In this document: piece by piece, positions 9,904-19,224 of the stretch | Layout: each line of letters begins with the position of its first letter | Position numbering within the stretch: the stretch's first letter is position 1 | Source of the DNA: Streptomyces fumanus | GTDB lineage: Bacteria; Actinomycetota; Actinomycetes; Streptomycetales; Streptomycetaceae | NCBI RefSeq assembly: GCF_014655295.1 | Contig: NZ_BNBI01000009.1 | Span: forward strand, 248,001-312,000 | Length of the DNA: 64,000 nucleotides | Reading direction: 5' to 3' | Notes under the pieces: model-generated | Database searches by the model: none | Seen by the model: the letters and a program-made list of their open reading frames with translations, nothing else | What the model was told of the DNA's origin: nothing | Translations under genes and position numbers: made by a program

Positions 9904-10965
9904 GTGGCAGCACACCGCAGACCCCGGCAGCGCCCGGCGCACGGCGGACCCGCCCGCACCGCCGCCACCGTCGCCCTCGCCGGCGCGGCGACCGCGACGG
10001 CGTGGACCGGCACCGGGCACGCCGCCCCCGAACCGACCCCGGAGCAGATCAAGGGCAGAGTCGACCGGCTGTACCGGGAGGCGGAGGTGGCCACCGAGAA
10101 GTACAACGGCGCCAAGGAGAAGGCCGACGCGGCCGAACGGAAGCTGACGGACCTGCGGGACGAGACGGCCCGCGGACAGGACCGGCTCAACGCCGCCCGG
10201 GAGGCGCTCGGCCCCGTCGCCACCGCCCAGTACCGCACCGGCGGGATCGACCCCGCCGTACAGCTCGCGCTCTCCGCCGACCCCGAGCAGTACCTCGACT
10301 CGGCCGCCTGGATCGAACGGGCCGGCAGCCTGCACGCCGCCGCCCTCGGCCGGGTCCGCGCCCAGCTCCGCGAGATCGAACGGCTGCGCGGCGCCGCCCG
10401 CGTCGAACTCACCTCGCTGACCTCCCGCAAGGCCGAACTGAAACGGCACCGCGAGACCGTCACCGGCAAACTCGCCGAGGCCCGCCGCCTGCTGTCCCGG
10501 CTGACCGCCGAGCAGCGCGCCCGCCTCGGCACCGCCCCCGACCGCGCCACCCGCTCCCCGGGCGCCCGGGACGCCCTCGCCGGTGCCGCCACCCCCGCCG
10601 CCCCCGCCGTGCCCGACTCCCGCGCCGCGGCGGCCGTCTCCTACGCCTACGCCAAGCTCGGCAGCCCCTACGTCTGGGGCGCGACCGGCCCGGACGCCTT
10701 CGACTGCTCGGGCCTGGTCCAGGCCGCGTACCGCGCCGCGGGCGTCTCCCTGCCCCGCACCAGCTACGCCCAGATCGGCGCCGGCCGCCGTGTCTCCCGC
10801 ACCGAACTCCGCCCCGGCGACCTGGTGTTCTTCTACTCCGGCGTCAGCCACGTGGGCATCTATGTGGGCAACGGCCGGATGATCCACGCCCCGAACCCCG
10901 CCGCGCCGGTCCGGCTGGCACCGGTCGACCAGATGCCGTTCGCCGGGGCGACGCGGGTGGTGTGA
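9904..10965 (+). CDS. Secreted NlpC/P60 peptidoglycan hydrolase, paralogue
   Basis: 353 residues, with the same architecture as the hydrolase at 6938: signal peptide, coiled coil containing a shared ATEKYN motif, and C-terminal NlpC/P60 domain. The catalytic residues are Cys268 (FDCSGLVQ), His316 (SHVGIYVG) and His328. The GTG at 9904 gives an N-terminus (MAAHRRPRQR) parallel to the paralogue. GGAAGGA lies at 9884-9890, so spacing is long; the GTG at 9892 would be too close. No c-di-AMP aptamer is visible upstream, so the two copies are probably controlled differently. Confidence 0.85.
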   Translation: MAAHRRPRQRPAHGGPARTAATVALAGAATATAWTGTGHAAPEPTPEQIKGRVDRLYREAEVATEKYNGAKEKADAAERKLTDLRDETARGQDRLNAAREALGPVATAQYRTGGIDPAVQLALSADPEQYLDSAAWIERAGSLHAAALGRVRAQLREIERLRGAARVELTSLTSRKAELKRHRETVTGKLAEARRLLSRLTAEQRARLGTAPDRATRSPGARDALAGAATPAAPAVPDSRAAAAVSYAYAKLGSPYVWGATGPDAFDCSGLVQAAYRAAGVSLPRTSYAQIGAGRRVSRTELRPGDLVFFYSGVSHVGIYVGNGRMIHAPNPAAPVRLAPVDQMPFAGATRVV

Positions 10966-11008
10966 GCGGGGGCGGGGTGCGCGGGTGGGGTGCGCGCGGA
11001 CGGGTGGG

Positions 11009-11728
11009 TCAGACCAGCCGCCGGGCCGTCGCCCATCTGGTCAGCTCATGGCGGTTGGACAACTGCAGCTTGCGCAGGACCGCCGAGACATGGGACTCGA
11101 CCGTCTTGACGGAGATGAACAGTTGCTTGGCGATCTCCTTGTACGCGTAGCCGCGGGCGATCAGGCGCAGCACCTCGCGCTCCCGCTGGGTGAGCCGGTC
11201 GAGGTCCTCGTCGACCGGCGGGGCGTCGGTGGAGGCGAACGCGTCCAGGACGAAGCCGGCCAGCCGCGGGGAGAACACCGCGTCGCCCTCCTGGACCCGG
11301 AAGATGGAGTCGACGAGGTCCGTGCCGGTGATGGTCTTGGTGACGTACCCCCGGGCGCCGCCGCGGATCACGCCGATCACGTCCTCCGCCGCGTCCGAGA
11401 CGGACAGCGCGAGGAACCGGACCGGCCGCTCGGCGTCGGCCATCAACGGGGCGCAGCGGCGCAGCACTTCCACCCCGCCGCCGCCCGGCAGATGCACGTC
11501 GAGGAGGACCACCTCGGGCCGGGTCGCGGTGATGACCGTGACCGCCTGGTCGACGTCGGCGGCCTCCCCGACCACCTCGACACCGGTCTGCGCGGTCTGG
11601 CCGATCTCGGCCTGCACTCCGGTACGGAACATCCGGTGGTCGTCGACGAGGACCACGCGCACGTGGCGTGCCCCCGCGCCGCCGGCCGGTGCGCCGGACT
11701 CCGCGGTCCCCTCGGTCGGGTCGCTCAT
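11009..11728 (-). CDS. LuxR/NarL-type response regulator of a Lia-like system
   Basis: 239 residues. The receiver domain has the acidic pair DD29-30, the phospho-acceptor Asp77 (LLDVHLP) and Lys in the VTKTI segment. The C-terminal LuxR helix-turn-helix is LTQREREVLRLIARG through SVKTVESHV. The start codon overlaps the stop of the upstream kinase gene by 4 nt (ATGA), so the two are translationally coupled. It presumably controls genes in response to the PspC-kinase encoded next to it, most simply the divergent PspC/LiaF-like gene and its own operon. Confidence 0.9.
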   Translation of the reverse strand: MSDPTEGTAESGAPAGGAGARHVRVVLVDDHRMFRTGVQAEIGQTAQTGVEVVGEAADVDQAVTVITATRPEVVLLDVHLPGGGGVEVLRRCAPLMADAERPVRFLALSVSDAAEDVIGVIRGGARGYVTKTITGTDLVDSIFRVQEGDAVFSPRLAGFVLDAFASTDAPPVDEDLDRLTQREREVLRLIARGYAYKEIAKQLFISVKTVESHVSAVLRKLQLSNRHELTRWATARRLV

Positions 11729-13053
11729 GACGTCTTCTCCGCCCTCTCCATCTCCAGCTCGACCTCCGTGCCGCCGCCGGGCACCGCGCGCAGCCGCGCC
11801 GTGCCCCCGTTGCGCTCCATCCGGCCGATGATCGATTCTCTGACACCCATGCGGTCGGCGGGTATCGAGTCGAGGTCGAAGCCGGGGCCGCGGTCCCGGA
11901 CGGACACGAAGACCGTCCTGCCCTCGACTTCGGCGTAGACCTGTACGGCGCCGCCCTGGCCACCGTACTTGGCGGCGTTCACCATCGCTTCGCGCGCGGC
12001 CTGCATCTGTGCCCCGGTCCCTTCGTCGAGCGGGCAGTCGCCGACGACGACGACCTCTATGGGGACGCCGTGCTGGTCCTCCACCTCGGCCGCGTTGCGC
12101 TTCACGGCCTCGGCGAGGGTGGTGGGCTCGTCGTCCTCGTCCTTGCCGTTGCCCTCCGGTCGGTAGAGCCAGGCGCGCAGGTCGCGCTCCTGGGCGCGGG
12201 CGAGGCGGCGCACCTCGCCCGGCTGGTCCGCGTTGCGCTGGATCAGGGTCAGGGTGTGCAGCACCGAGTCGTGGACGTGCGCGGCGACTTCGGCCCGCTC
12301 CTGCGCGCGGATGCGCATCAGGCGTTCCTCGGAGAGGTCCTGCGTCATCCGGACGAGATACGGACCGGCCAGCAGCGTCGTGCCGACCAGGACGGCGAGG
12401 GCCGCCTGGAGGACGGAGCCGAGGTGGGCGGCGGAGCCCTGGAGGACGAAGACGCCGGTGACACCGGCCGTCACCAGCAGCACACCGCCGCCGGTGCGCA
12501 GCAGCGTGACCGTGCGCCGGTGGCGGCCGACCTCGGCCCAGCGGGCCCGGCGGGCGTTGTCCGCCTGCCGCCAGACCAGGGCGACGCCCGCGCCGACCAG
12601 CACGGCCGGCCACAGGTACACCCTGGCGCCGCCGCCGAGGTCGACACTGCCCACGAAGATCATGGCCACCACGACCATGAGGAGCAGGGCGACGATCTGC
12701 CCCTTGTCCGGTTTGCGGGTGACCAGTCTGCGGCGGCCGTCGGGCGAGGTGCCGGTGGAGACCAGGGACGGGGGCCGCTGGGTCTCGACCCCGCCGACGC
12801 CGAGCGGCACGAAGAACCAGAACGCCGCGTACAGCAGCGCGCCGAGGCCGTCGGCCATGAACAGGCCGACGAAGACGAGCCGCACCCAGATCACGGGCAG
12901 CCCGAGGTGCCCGGCGAGCCCCCGCGCCACACCACCGAGCCAGCGTCCGTCGCTGCTGCGGTAGAGCTTGCGCGACGGCCGCGGTTCGGCGATGGGCGCT
13001 GCTGCGGCTTCCGGCATGCCAATGATGGTCACACGGCGCGACGGCCCGGGCAT
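11725..13053 (-). CDS. Sensor histidine kinase with N-terminal PspC domain
   Basis: 442 residues. An N-terminal PspC domain (about 25-90, RSSDGRWLGGVARGLAGHLG) is followed by further membrane segments, a HisKA_3 dimerisation helix with the phospho-acceptor in AHVHDSVLHTL, and an HATPase with DRGPGFD and PGGGTEVEL glycine boxes. PspC domains sense envelope stress, so the fusion couples membrane damage to the LuxR-type regulator downstream. The ATG at 13053 has AGGGAC upstream; the ATG at 13017 is possible. It is divergent from another PspC protein. Confidence 0.88.
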   Translation of the reverse strand: MPGPSRRVTIIGMPEAAAAPIAEPRPSRKLYRSSDGRWLGGVARGLAGHLGLPVIWVRLVFVGLFMADGLGALLYAAFWFFVPLGVGGVETQRPPSLVSTGTSPDGRRRLVTRKPDKGQIVALLLMVVVAMIFVGSVDLGGGARVYLWPAVLVGAGVALVWRQADNARRARWAEVGRHRRTVTLLRTGGGVLLVTAGVTGVFVLQGSAAHLGSVLQAALAVLVGTTLLAGPYLVRMTQDLSEERLMRIRAQERAEVAAHVHDSVLHTLTLIQRNADQPGEVRRLARAQERDLRAWLYRPEGNGKDEDDEPTTLAEAVKRNAAEVEDQHGVPIEVVVVGDCPLDEGTGAQMQAAREAMVNAAKYGGQGGAVQVYAEVEGRTVFVSVRDRGPGFDLDSIPADRMGVRESIIGRMERNGGTARLRAVPGGGTEVELEMERAEKTS

Positions 13054-13153
13054 CAGGGTCGGTCCCTAAGACTCCCCTGATCTTCCGGCGGCGCCGCCGT
13101 CGAACGCCTCCCGGGTCCCGGCTCGGGGCCGATCTCAGGGTCCGACCAGGGTC
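13054..13153. promoter_or_regulatory. CAGGGTC repeats in the divergent kinase/PspC promoter region
   Basis: CAGGGTC occurs at 13054-13060, 13136-13142 and 13147-13153. The last two are one helical turn (11 bp) apart, an arrangement common for dimeric LuxR-type regulators. The binding protein is inferred to be the adjacent response regulator. Confidence 0.35.
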
Positions 13154-13196
13154 GTCCCGACTGCCGCCGGGGCTTCGCGCCCGCCACCATGGACGC

Positions 13197-14582
13197 ATGA
13201 CAGAACACGAGCACGCCGCGACGGGTCCGGGACCCGGCTCCGGCCCGCACCCGCCGCCGGGTGCCGGGCCGCGCGGCGCCGCGCCCGCCGCGGGCACCGC
13301 GCCCGGACCGGGCGTTCCCGGGCCGCCGCACACGTTCCGCCGGGACCGGCGGCACAAGGTGCTCGCCGGGGTGTGCGCCGGGCTGGGCCGGCAGTGCGAC
13401 CTGGACCCGGTGATCTTCCGGATCACGCTGGCGGTGCTCTCCGCGACCGGCGGCCTCGGTCTGATCTTCTACGGCTTCGCCTGGCTGTTCGTCCCGACCG
13501 ACGACGAGGACGAGAACGAGGTGCGCAAGCTGCTCACCGGCCGGGTCGACGGTCAGGCGCTGACGGCCGTCCTCTTCGCCCTGGTCGGCTGCGGGGTCTT
13601 CCTCACCATGCTGGAGAACGGCGGGGTGCTGTCCTTCGCCGTCATACTCTCCCTCCTCCTCGCCGGCGCGGGGTACTGGTCGCGGCGGCGCGGCGCCCAC
13701 GGCCCCGACCCGCTCGCCGCCCAGGCCGTGGCCGACGCTCCGCCCGAGGCCCAGGCACCGCCGGTCGCCTCCGCGTACCCGTCCTGGTGGCGCGACCCCA
13801 TCGTCAAGGACGGCTCGCACGTCGGGGGCACGGGGTATCTGTGGGGGCCCTGGGACGCCCGCGGCCGGGACATCGCGGCGGCGATCACCATCGGGCGCAC
13901 CGACCCCGCGGCCGGTGCGGTGCCGCGCGAGACGCCGCCGAAGCGGCGCGACGCCCGCCGGATCGGCGGCCCGGTCTTCCTGCTCGCCGTCCTCGCCGGT
14001 GGCCTCGCCACCCATCTGACCTGGGACGACCACCCGCTGGGCAGCAGCCTTCAGACGGGGCTGTCCTGCGCACTGGTGATCTTCGGGCTGGGCATCGCGG
14101 TCAGCGCGTTCCTCGGGCGGACCGGCATCGGTTCGATCTTCTGGGCGGTGGTCACCGCGGGCCTGCTCGCCGCGTCGGCCGCCCTGCCCAGCAACATCGG
14201 CACCCACTGGGCGCGCGCCGACTGGCGACCCGCCTCGGTCGCACAGGTGCGGGAGCAGTACGACATCGGCAGCGGCGTCGGCACCCTCGACCTGTCCCGG
14301 CTGACGGTGGGCGACGGGCAGACGGTCAGCACCCGGGCCGATGTCGGCGCGGGCCGAATACGGGTGATCGTGCCGCGTGACGTGACCGTGCGGCTGGACA
14401 TCGAGGTCGGCGTGGGGGACATCCAGTTGCCGGGCGACGACCAGCAGGACGTGGACGTGGCGCCGGGCAAGCACAAGCAGGTGACCCTGCCCCCGACCGG
14501 GGGCGGCGAGAGCACCGGGACACTCGACCTGGACCTCCAGGTCGGCGTCGGACAGGCGGAGGTCAGCCGTGCTGCGTCATGA
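13197..14582 (+). CDS. PspC domain protein with LiaF-like C-terminus
   Basis: 461 residues: a Pro/Gly-rich start, then a PspC domain (about 45-105, RDRRHKVLAGVCAGLGRQCD), several transmembrane helices, and a C-terminal region of short repeated beta-strands (SGVGTLDLSRL, VGAGRIRVIVP, VGVGDIQLPG). This pattern is typical of LiaF/cell-wall-stress adaptor proteins. It is divergent from the PspC-kinase/regulator operon and is probably its negative adaptor or main target. The next gene overlaps its 3' end by 14 nt, suggesting an operon. Confidence 0.8.
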   Translation: MTEHEHAATGPGPGSGPHPPPGAGPRGAAPAAGTAPGPGVPGPPHTFRRDRRHKVLAGVCAGLGRQCDLDPVIFRITLAVLSATGGLGLIFYGFAWLFVPTDDEDENEVRKLLTGRVDGQALTAVLFALVGCGVFLTMLENGGVLSFAVILSLLLAGAGYWSRRRGAHGPDPLAAQAVADAPPEAQAPPVASAYPSWWRDPIVKDGSHVGGTGYLWGPWDARGRDIAAAITIGRTDPAAGAVPRETPPKRRDARRIGGPVFLLAVLAGGLATHLTWDDHPLGSSLQTGLSCALVIFGLGIAVSAFLGRTGIGSIFWAVVTAGLLAASAALPSNIGTHWARADWRPASVAQVREQYDIGSGVGTLDLSRLTVGDGQTVSTRADVGAGRIRVIVPRDVTVRLDIEVGVGDIQLPGDDQQDVDVAPGKHKQVTLPPTGGGESTGTLDLDLQVGVGQAEVSRAAS

Positions 14583-14829
14583 GTTCCAGCCGGGGCGGCT
14601 GGTCGCCGGTCTCTTCCTGACCCTGGCGGGCGCCGTCTACGCCGGGGACGCGGGCGGGCTGTGGGACGCGCCGTGGTTCGTGTCGATACCCGTCGTGGTG
14701 TGCGGCCTCTGCCTCGCGGGCGCGGTCGCCGTCCTCACCCGGGGCATCCGGCGACGCCGCCGGACCGCGACCCGGTCGTCCGCCGACCGGCCACCGGCGG
14801 ACACGGGGGCCGACGCCCGTCCCCAGTGA
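14569..14829 (+). CDS. Small membrane protein downstream of the PspC/LiaF-like gene
   Basis: 86 residues with two hydrophobic helices and a basic Arg-rich tail. The GTG at 14569 has GGCGGAGG just upstream and lies inside the end of the previous gene, so translation is probably coupled. I recognise no family. Position suggests it is an accessory part of the envelope-stress module. Confidence 0.65.
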   Translation: MLRHEFQPGRLVAGLFLTLAGAVYAGDAGGLWDAPWFVSIPVVVCGLCLAGAVAVLTRGIRRRRRTATRSSADRPPADTGADARPQ

Positions 14830-14931
14830 CCTCGGCGGACCGCACTCCCTGCTGCCGACCCTCCTCCCGGACCTGCCGCCGACGCTTCCCTGGTTCAGGC
14901 GCTCAGATCGCTCGGATCGCGCAGATCGCCG

Positions 14932-15465
14932 CTAGCGGTAGCCGCCGGTCCGCTGCCGGCGGCGGGCATGGAGGCGGGCGTCCAGGGAGAGCAGCGGTGT
15001 GCCGGCGAGGACGAGGGGGATCCAGGCCATGAGGTAGGCGAGGTCGTTGCCGTAGTAGTACGGGTCGGTGGCCCAGCTCACGGTCAGCCACAGGCTGAGC
15101 GAGATCAGGGCGCCGCCGAGCGCGGCGAGCCGGCCGAGCAGGCCGAGCAGGGTGCCGATGCCGACGGCGATCTCGCCGAGGGCGATGGCGTAGCCGAAGC
15201 CGACCGGGCTCTTCAGGGCCAGGTCGACGAGTGCGGGGATGGCGGAGGAGTCGCGGACGGTCCGCATCATGCTGCCGACGGAGCCGGTTCCGGTGTCCTG
15301 CAGGAAGGCGCTGTCGGTGAGCTTGTCGAGGCCGGCGTAGAGGAAGGTGACGCCGAGGAAGAGACGGAGGGGGAGCAGGGCGTACCGGGTGGCACCGTCG
15401 CGCCAGTCGCGTCCGCCTCCGCCGAGGTGGGGTCTGTGGGTGTGGGTGCGCATGCCATGGGTCAT
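14932..15465 (-). CDS. DoxX family membrane protein
   Basis: 177 residues with four hydrophobic segments. The first reads LRLFLGVTFLYAGLDKLTDS, the signature start of DoxX proteins, and a GEIAVGIGTLLGLLGRLAAL segment follows. DoxX proteins are quinone-linked or redox-associated membrane proteins with unclear biochemical roles. The ATG at 15465 is used; the ATG at 15453 is also possible. Confidence 0.8.
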   Translation of the reverse strand: MTHGMRTHTHRPHLGGGGRDWRDGATRYALLPLRLFLGVTFLYAGLDKLTDSAFLQDTGTGSVGSMMRTVRDSSAIPALVDLALKSPVGFGYAIALGEIAVGIGTLLGLLGRLAALGGALISLSLWLTVSWATDPYYYGNDLAYLMAWIPLVLAGTPLLSLDARLHARRRQRTGGYR

Positions 15466-15753
15466 GGGTGGGGCCGCCTATCGCTCCGCGGGTGCCGAGA
15501 CAAGACCTCCTCACGAGACCATACGCAGCGGGTGGGGGCCATGCTCATCGGGTGATCGACAGGGGATTCTCACCCTCGTTCGCGGTGGTGTCCCAGCCGC
15601 CCGCCCCGGTCGCCCGTGCCAGCCGCCCGCCCCGGTCGCCCGTGCCGGTCGCTCGTGCTGGTCGCCTCTCCCCTCACCTGCCGCTCCCGTGGTCCCGGGG
15701 GCCGGCCGGCCGACGGGCGCGTGGCGCGGACCGGTCCGGCGGCTACGGGAGGG

Positions 15754-17028
15754 TCAGTCCGTCACATCCACCGTGCAGCGGTTGGTCTCGACTCCGGCCG
15801 CGGTGATCACCTGGATGTCGACGCGGCCCGGTTCCACATCGGCCGGGACCGGGACGGTGAGGAGGGTGTCGGTGGGGTTGCTGAAACCGCCCGGGACGGG
15901 GACGAGGGGGACGTGGACGTTGACGGGACCGATGCGGACGACCATGCGGGAGAGCCGGTCGGCGCTCTGGGCGCCCGGGGGGACGAAGCCGGCGCCGCGG
16001 ATCTCGATGTCGTCGCCGGTGCGGATGGGGCCGTCCAGGGCACCGGCCTCGCGGGCCCGGACCACGGAGAGGATGACCGGCCGGCCGCCCTCGGCGTACT
16101 TGCCGGCCAGGTAGGTGGCCGCCGAGACCAGCACCAGGACCGCCAGCCCCCACGGCAGGTCGGGCAACTGTCCGGGGCGCCGCGCCAGCCGGACCGCCGC
16201 GAAGACCAGGGCGACCGCGCCGATCACCACGTACTGGATGTCGGCGAAGGTGCCGCGGCCCGAGTCGTCGGTCAGGAGGTCGGCCGCGCGGGGGCGGTCG
16301 GCGGGCACCTTCTGCAGCCGCTGGGCGAGGACACGCAGGCCGACGACCCGGCGTACCAGCACGGCGATGGCGCAGACGACGGCCAGGACGGTGACCACGC
16401 CGGCGCCCCGGCGCAGTTCCAGGCCGGAGATCAGGGCGTCCCGCTCGCCGGGCCCGGAGGCCAGCGCCAACTGCCCGGCCAGCACCAGTACGGCGTACCC
16501 GACGAAGAGCACCCAGGCCGCCGCCACCGCGCGGGAGGTCGACAGCCGGTTGTCCTCACCGATGACCGGGGCCAGTGCCCCGCCGCGCGCCCGGTGGAAC
16601 CAGGAGGCCGCGGTCAGCGCCCCGGCCACGAGCAGTGCCGCCAGCAGCCCGGCGGTCCGCGCGGGCGTCCAGCTCGCGCCGACCGCGGTGAGCGCCTGCA
16701 CGAGCAGCAGCACCACGACCGCCGCCCACACCGCGCCGACCGTGCGGCGCCAGAGCCCCGTCAGCCATGCCTCGCCCTCGGCCCGGCGGCGTTCGGCGAC
16801 GAGTTCGGCGGACTGGGTCAGCGCCTCGGAGACCCACTGCCGGGACGCCGACGCCGAGTGGGCGACCGCGGCCGGCAACCCCTGCCCGGCGGCGAACTCC
16901 TCCCGTCTGCGCAGGAACTCGGCGACCGCGCGCCGATGTCCCGCGCGGGCGCCGTGCGGGCAGTCCCCGCAGGTGCACCCGCCCCCGTGCGCGCCCGCGC
17001 CACCGTGTCCCGCCTCCTGCACCGCCAC
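15754..17028 (-). CDS. Multi-spanning membrane protein with C-terminal IPT/TIG-like domain
   Basis: 424 residues. The N-terminus has a Cys-rich patch (CTCGDC, about 18-23) that could bind metal, then an amphipathic helix, about seven transmembrane segments (about 90-335) and a soluble C-terminal beta domain (GDDIEIRGAGFVPPGAQ through VPVPADVEPGRVDIQV). That last part resembles the IPT/TIG immunoglobulin-like fold. Function is unknown. The GTG at 17028 follows GGAAGG. Confidence 0.65.
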   Translation of the reverse strand: MAVQEAGHGGAGAHGGGCTCGDCPHGARAGHRRAVAEFLRRREEFAAGQGLPAAVAHSASASRQWVSEALTQSAELVAERRRAEGEAWLTGLWRRTVGAVWAAVVVLLLVQALTAVGASWTPARTAGLLAALLVAGALTAASWFHRARGGALAPVIGEDNRLSTSRAVAAAWVLFVGYAVLVLAGQLALASGPGERDALISGLELRRGAGVVTVLAVVCAIAVLVRRVVGLRVLAQRLQKVPADRPRAADLLTDDSGRGTFADIQYVVIGAVALVFAAVRLARRPGQLPDLPWGLAVLVLVSAATYLAGKYAEGGRPVILSVVRAREAGALDGPIRTGDDIEIRGAGFVPPGAQSADRLSRMVVRIGPVNVHVPLVPVPGGFSNPTDTLLTVPVPADVEPGRVDIQVITAAGVETNRCTVDVTD

Positions 17029-17206
17029 GCCCGACGTCCACCTTCCGCACCCCTGGGCCCGAGCCCGCGTCTCCCCCGCAACTCCCGTGGGACGACAGCG
17101 AATTGTGCCCTATCCGGGCCCGTGCGCGTCGGGCACCCCCGGCGCCCGGGGCCCGCCGCGAGTGACATCAGGTCCGCCGTGTTGACCCGGCTGCGAGAAT
17201 TTCCCC

Positions 17207-18130
17207 ATGGCCGAGATCATCCAGCGCGACGGGACCTGGGCCTTCGACGGCAGCACGGTCCGGATCACGCCGGGTCTGCACCGCTCGGTGCCGCTGTTCC
17301 GGCAGACGTACGGGGAGATCGCGGTGCCGCTGGACGCCGTGTCGGGTGTGGTCTTCGAGGCCGATCGCAGGCGCGGGAGGCTGCGGTTGCGGCTGCGCGA
17401 GGGCGCCGATCCGCTGCTCCAGGCGACCGGGGGCCGGCTGCCGGACGCGGCGGACCCGTACCGGCTGGCGGTGGACACCGACCGGGCGGGGGTCGCGGAG
17501 TACGTCGCCGAGGAGATCCGGCACGCGCTGCTGCTCGACGGTGTGCCGCAGGAGCCGGTCGGGAGCTATCTGCTGCCGGGGCCGCCGGTCCCGGTCGCGG
17601 TCCGATCCTCGGACGGCCTGGTCTCCTTCGACGGTACGCGGGTGCGGATCGACTGGGCGGAGACCTCCGGCCGGGTCAAGCGGGCCACCGGCCCGCGGAT
17701 CATCGCCCTGGCCGATCTGGTGCAGGTGGAGTGGCTGCCCAACTCCGGCCACGAGGACGGTTTCCTCAGGTTCGTCACCCGGGAGACGGTGTTCGCCAAG
17801 CTGCCGCCGGACAAGGACCCCTACGCGCTGGATCTGTGGGGCAGTGCCCGGCGGGATCTGCTCACCGCGCTGGTCGCGGCGGCGGTCACCGCCCGGTTGC
17901 CGCACCCCTCGGCCTGCGCCGCCGCACACCCCGGCGAAGCAGGTGCCGCCGCACACCCCGGCGAGGCCGGCGGCGCCGCGCGCCGGGCCCCGGCCGTGCC
18001 GCCGCCGCGGGCCGACCACCACGACGTACTGCTGCGCAGGCTGCGGGAGCTGGGGCAGTTGCACCGGGACGGGGTGCTGACGGACGAGGAGTTCGCACGG
18101 ACCAAGGCAGCGGTGCTACGGGACTTCTGA
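17207..18130 (+). CDS. DUF4429 domain protein with SHOCT tail
   Basis: 307 residues. Two similar halves (about 1-110 and 130-225) each start with a DGTWAFDG/DGLVSFDG-type strand and have the PH-like DUF4429 pattern. An Ala/Pro linker containing a duplicated AAAHPGEAG segment follows. The last 35 residues (LLRRLRELGQLHRDGVLTDEEFA) are a SHOCT oligomerisation motif. The biochemical role is unknown. The gene ends just before the 33-bp tandem repeat. Confidence 0.8.
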   Translation: MAEIIQRDGTWAFDGSTVRITPGLHRSVPLFRQTYGEIAVPLDAVSGVVFEADRRRGRLRLRLREGADPLLQATGGRLPDAADPYRLAVDTDRAGVAEYVAEEIRHALLLDGVPQEPVGSYLLPGPPVPVAVRSSDGLVSFDGTRVRIDWAETSGRVKRATGPRIIALADLVQVEWLPNSGHEDGFLRFVTRETVFAKLPPDKDPYALDLWGSARRDLLTALVAAAVTARLPHPSACAAAHPGEAGAAAHPGEAGGAARRAPAVPPPRADHHDVLLRRLRELGQLHRDGVLTDEEFARTKAAVLRDF

Positions 18131-18136
18131 GCGGGC

Positions 18137-18300
18137 GTCAGCTCCGCGCGCGTCGGGTCCGCTGCGGCCGTCAGCTCAGCCCGCGTCGGCTGCGCTGCGG
18201 CCGTCAACTCAGCCCGCGTCGGCTGCGCTGCGGCCGTCAAGTCAGCCCGCGTCGGCTGCGCTGTGGGCGTCAGCTCAGCAGGTCGGGTTCGCTGCGGCTG
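18137..18300. repeat. 33-bp tandem repeat (four copies plus the parental end of the aldolase gene)
   Basis: Units begin at 18137, 18170, 18203 and 18236, each exactly 33 bp. A fifth, diverged copy at 18269-18300 is the coding 3' end of the class II aldolase gene. Each unit carries a small hairpin (CAGCC-CGCGTC-GGCTG). The array therefore seems to have grown by duplication of the last codons and stop of that gene into the gap between convergent genes. Confidence 0.85.
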
Positions 18301-19073
18301 ATGTCCTGCCAGAGCGGCTGGTAGTTGATCCAGGCCATCAGGTCGCCGCCGGTCTGCTCCCGGGTGGCCGTGGCCTGCCGGTGGTCGATCAGCACCGGGC
18401 GGCCCGCCGCCCGCGCGGTGAGCTGGACCTGGCAGGACCGTTCCATCGACAGGAACCACCAGGCCGCGGCGTCCACCGAGTCGCCGACCGTCAGCAGCCC
18501 GTGGTTGCGCAGCACCAGCGCCTTGCGACTGCCGAGCACCGAGGCGATCCGCCGTCCCTCCTCGGCGTCGACGGTGACCCCGCTGTAGCTGTCGTACAGG
18601 GCGTGGTCCTCGTAGAAGGCGCAGCTCTCCTGGGTGATGGGGTCCAGCAGGTCGCCGAGGGCGGCGAGGGCCCGGCCGTGCACCGAGTGGCAGTGGGCGA
18701 CGGCGACCACGTCGGGCCGGGCGGCGTGCACCTGGGAGTGGACGGTGAACGCGGCCTGGTTGACGTGGTAGCGGCCCTCGACGACCTGGCCCTCGGCGTT
18801 GGCCAGCACCAGGTCGCTCACCGTGACGTGCTTGAACGGCAGCCCGAACGGATTCACCCAGAAGCAGTCGCTGAACTCGGGGTCGCGGGCGGTGATGTGC
18901 CCGGAGACCCCGTCCTCCAGCCCGTACCGCCCGAAGATCCGCAGTGCGCCCGCGAGGCGTTCCTTGCGGTGCCGGCGTTCCGCCTCGACCGAGTCGTGCA
19001 TCGGCGGCATCGCGAACTGGAGTCTGTCGGTGGGCAGCGGCGGGGGCGGAGTCGCCCCGGGCGTCCCGTGCAT
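18270..19073 (-). CDS. Class II aldolase/adducin family protein
   Basis: 267 residues. The zinc site of the family is visible: AHCHSVHGRA supplies two histidines and RNHGLLTVG a third, with Glu in the QESCAFYED region. Members act on sugar-phosphates or as decarboxylases and dehydratases; the substrate is not deducible. The ATG at 19073 was chosen because GGAGG lies 5 nt upstream. Its final codons are the source-like copy of a 33-bp tandem array. It is divergent from the flavin/PNPOx protein gene. Confidence 0.8.
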   Translation of the reverse strand: MHGTPGATPPPPLPTDRLQFAMPPMHDSVEAERRHRKERLAGALRIFGRYGLEDGVSGHITARDPEFSDCFWVNPFGLPFKHVTVSDLVLANAEGQVVEGRYHVNQAAFTVHSQVHAARPDVVAVAHCHSVHGRALAALGDLLDPITQESCAFYEDHALYDSYSGVTVDAEEGRRIASVLGSRKALVLRNHGLLTVGDSVDAAAWWFLSMERSCQVQLTARAAGRPVLIDHRQATATREQTGGDLMAWINYQPLWQDISRSEPDLLS

Positions 19074-19224
19074 GGGTCCTCCGGCACTGGGTTGGTTCAC
19101 GGGGCGGAAGGTACCGCCGGTGAGCCGGGGAGGACAGTTCTGTTCCGTAAAGATGGGCGCGGACCGGGACCGCGGAGCAGAAACCCGACAGAGGGTGTCC
19201 GGTATCGGGGACAGACTCGGTGGC

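Noticed and set aside
18137..18268. CRISPR-like array
   Set aside because: Units abut directly with no unique spacers; it is a simple tandem repeat.
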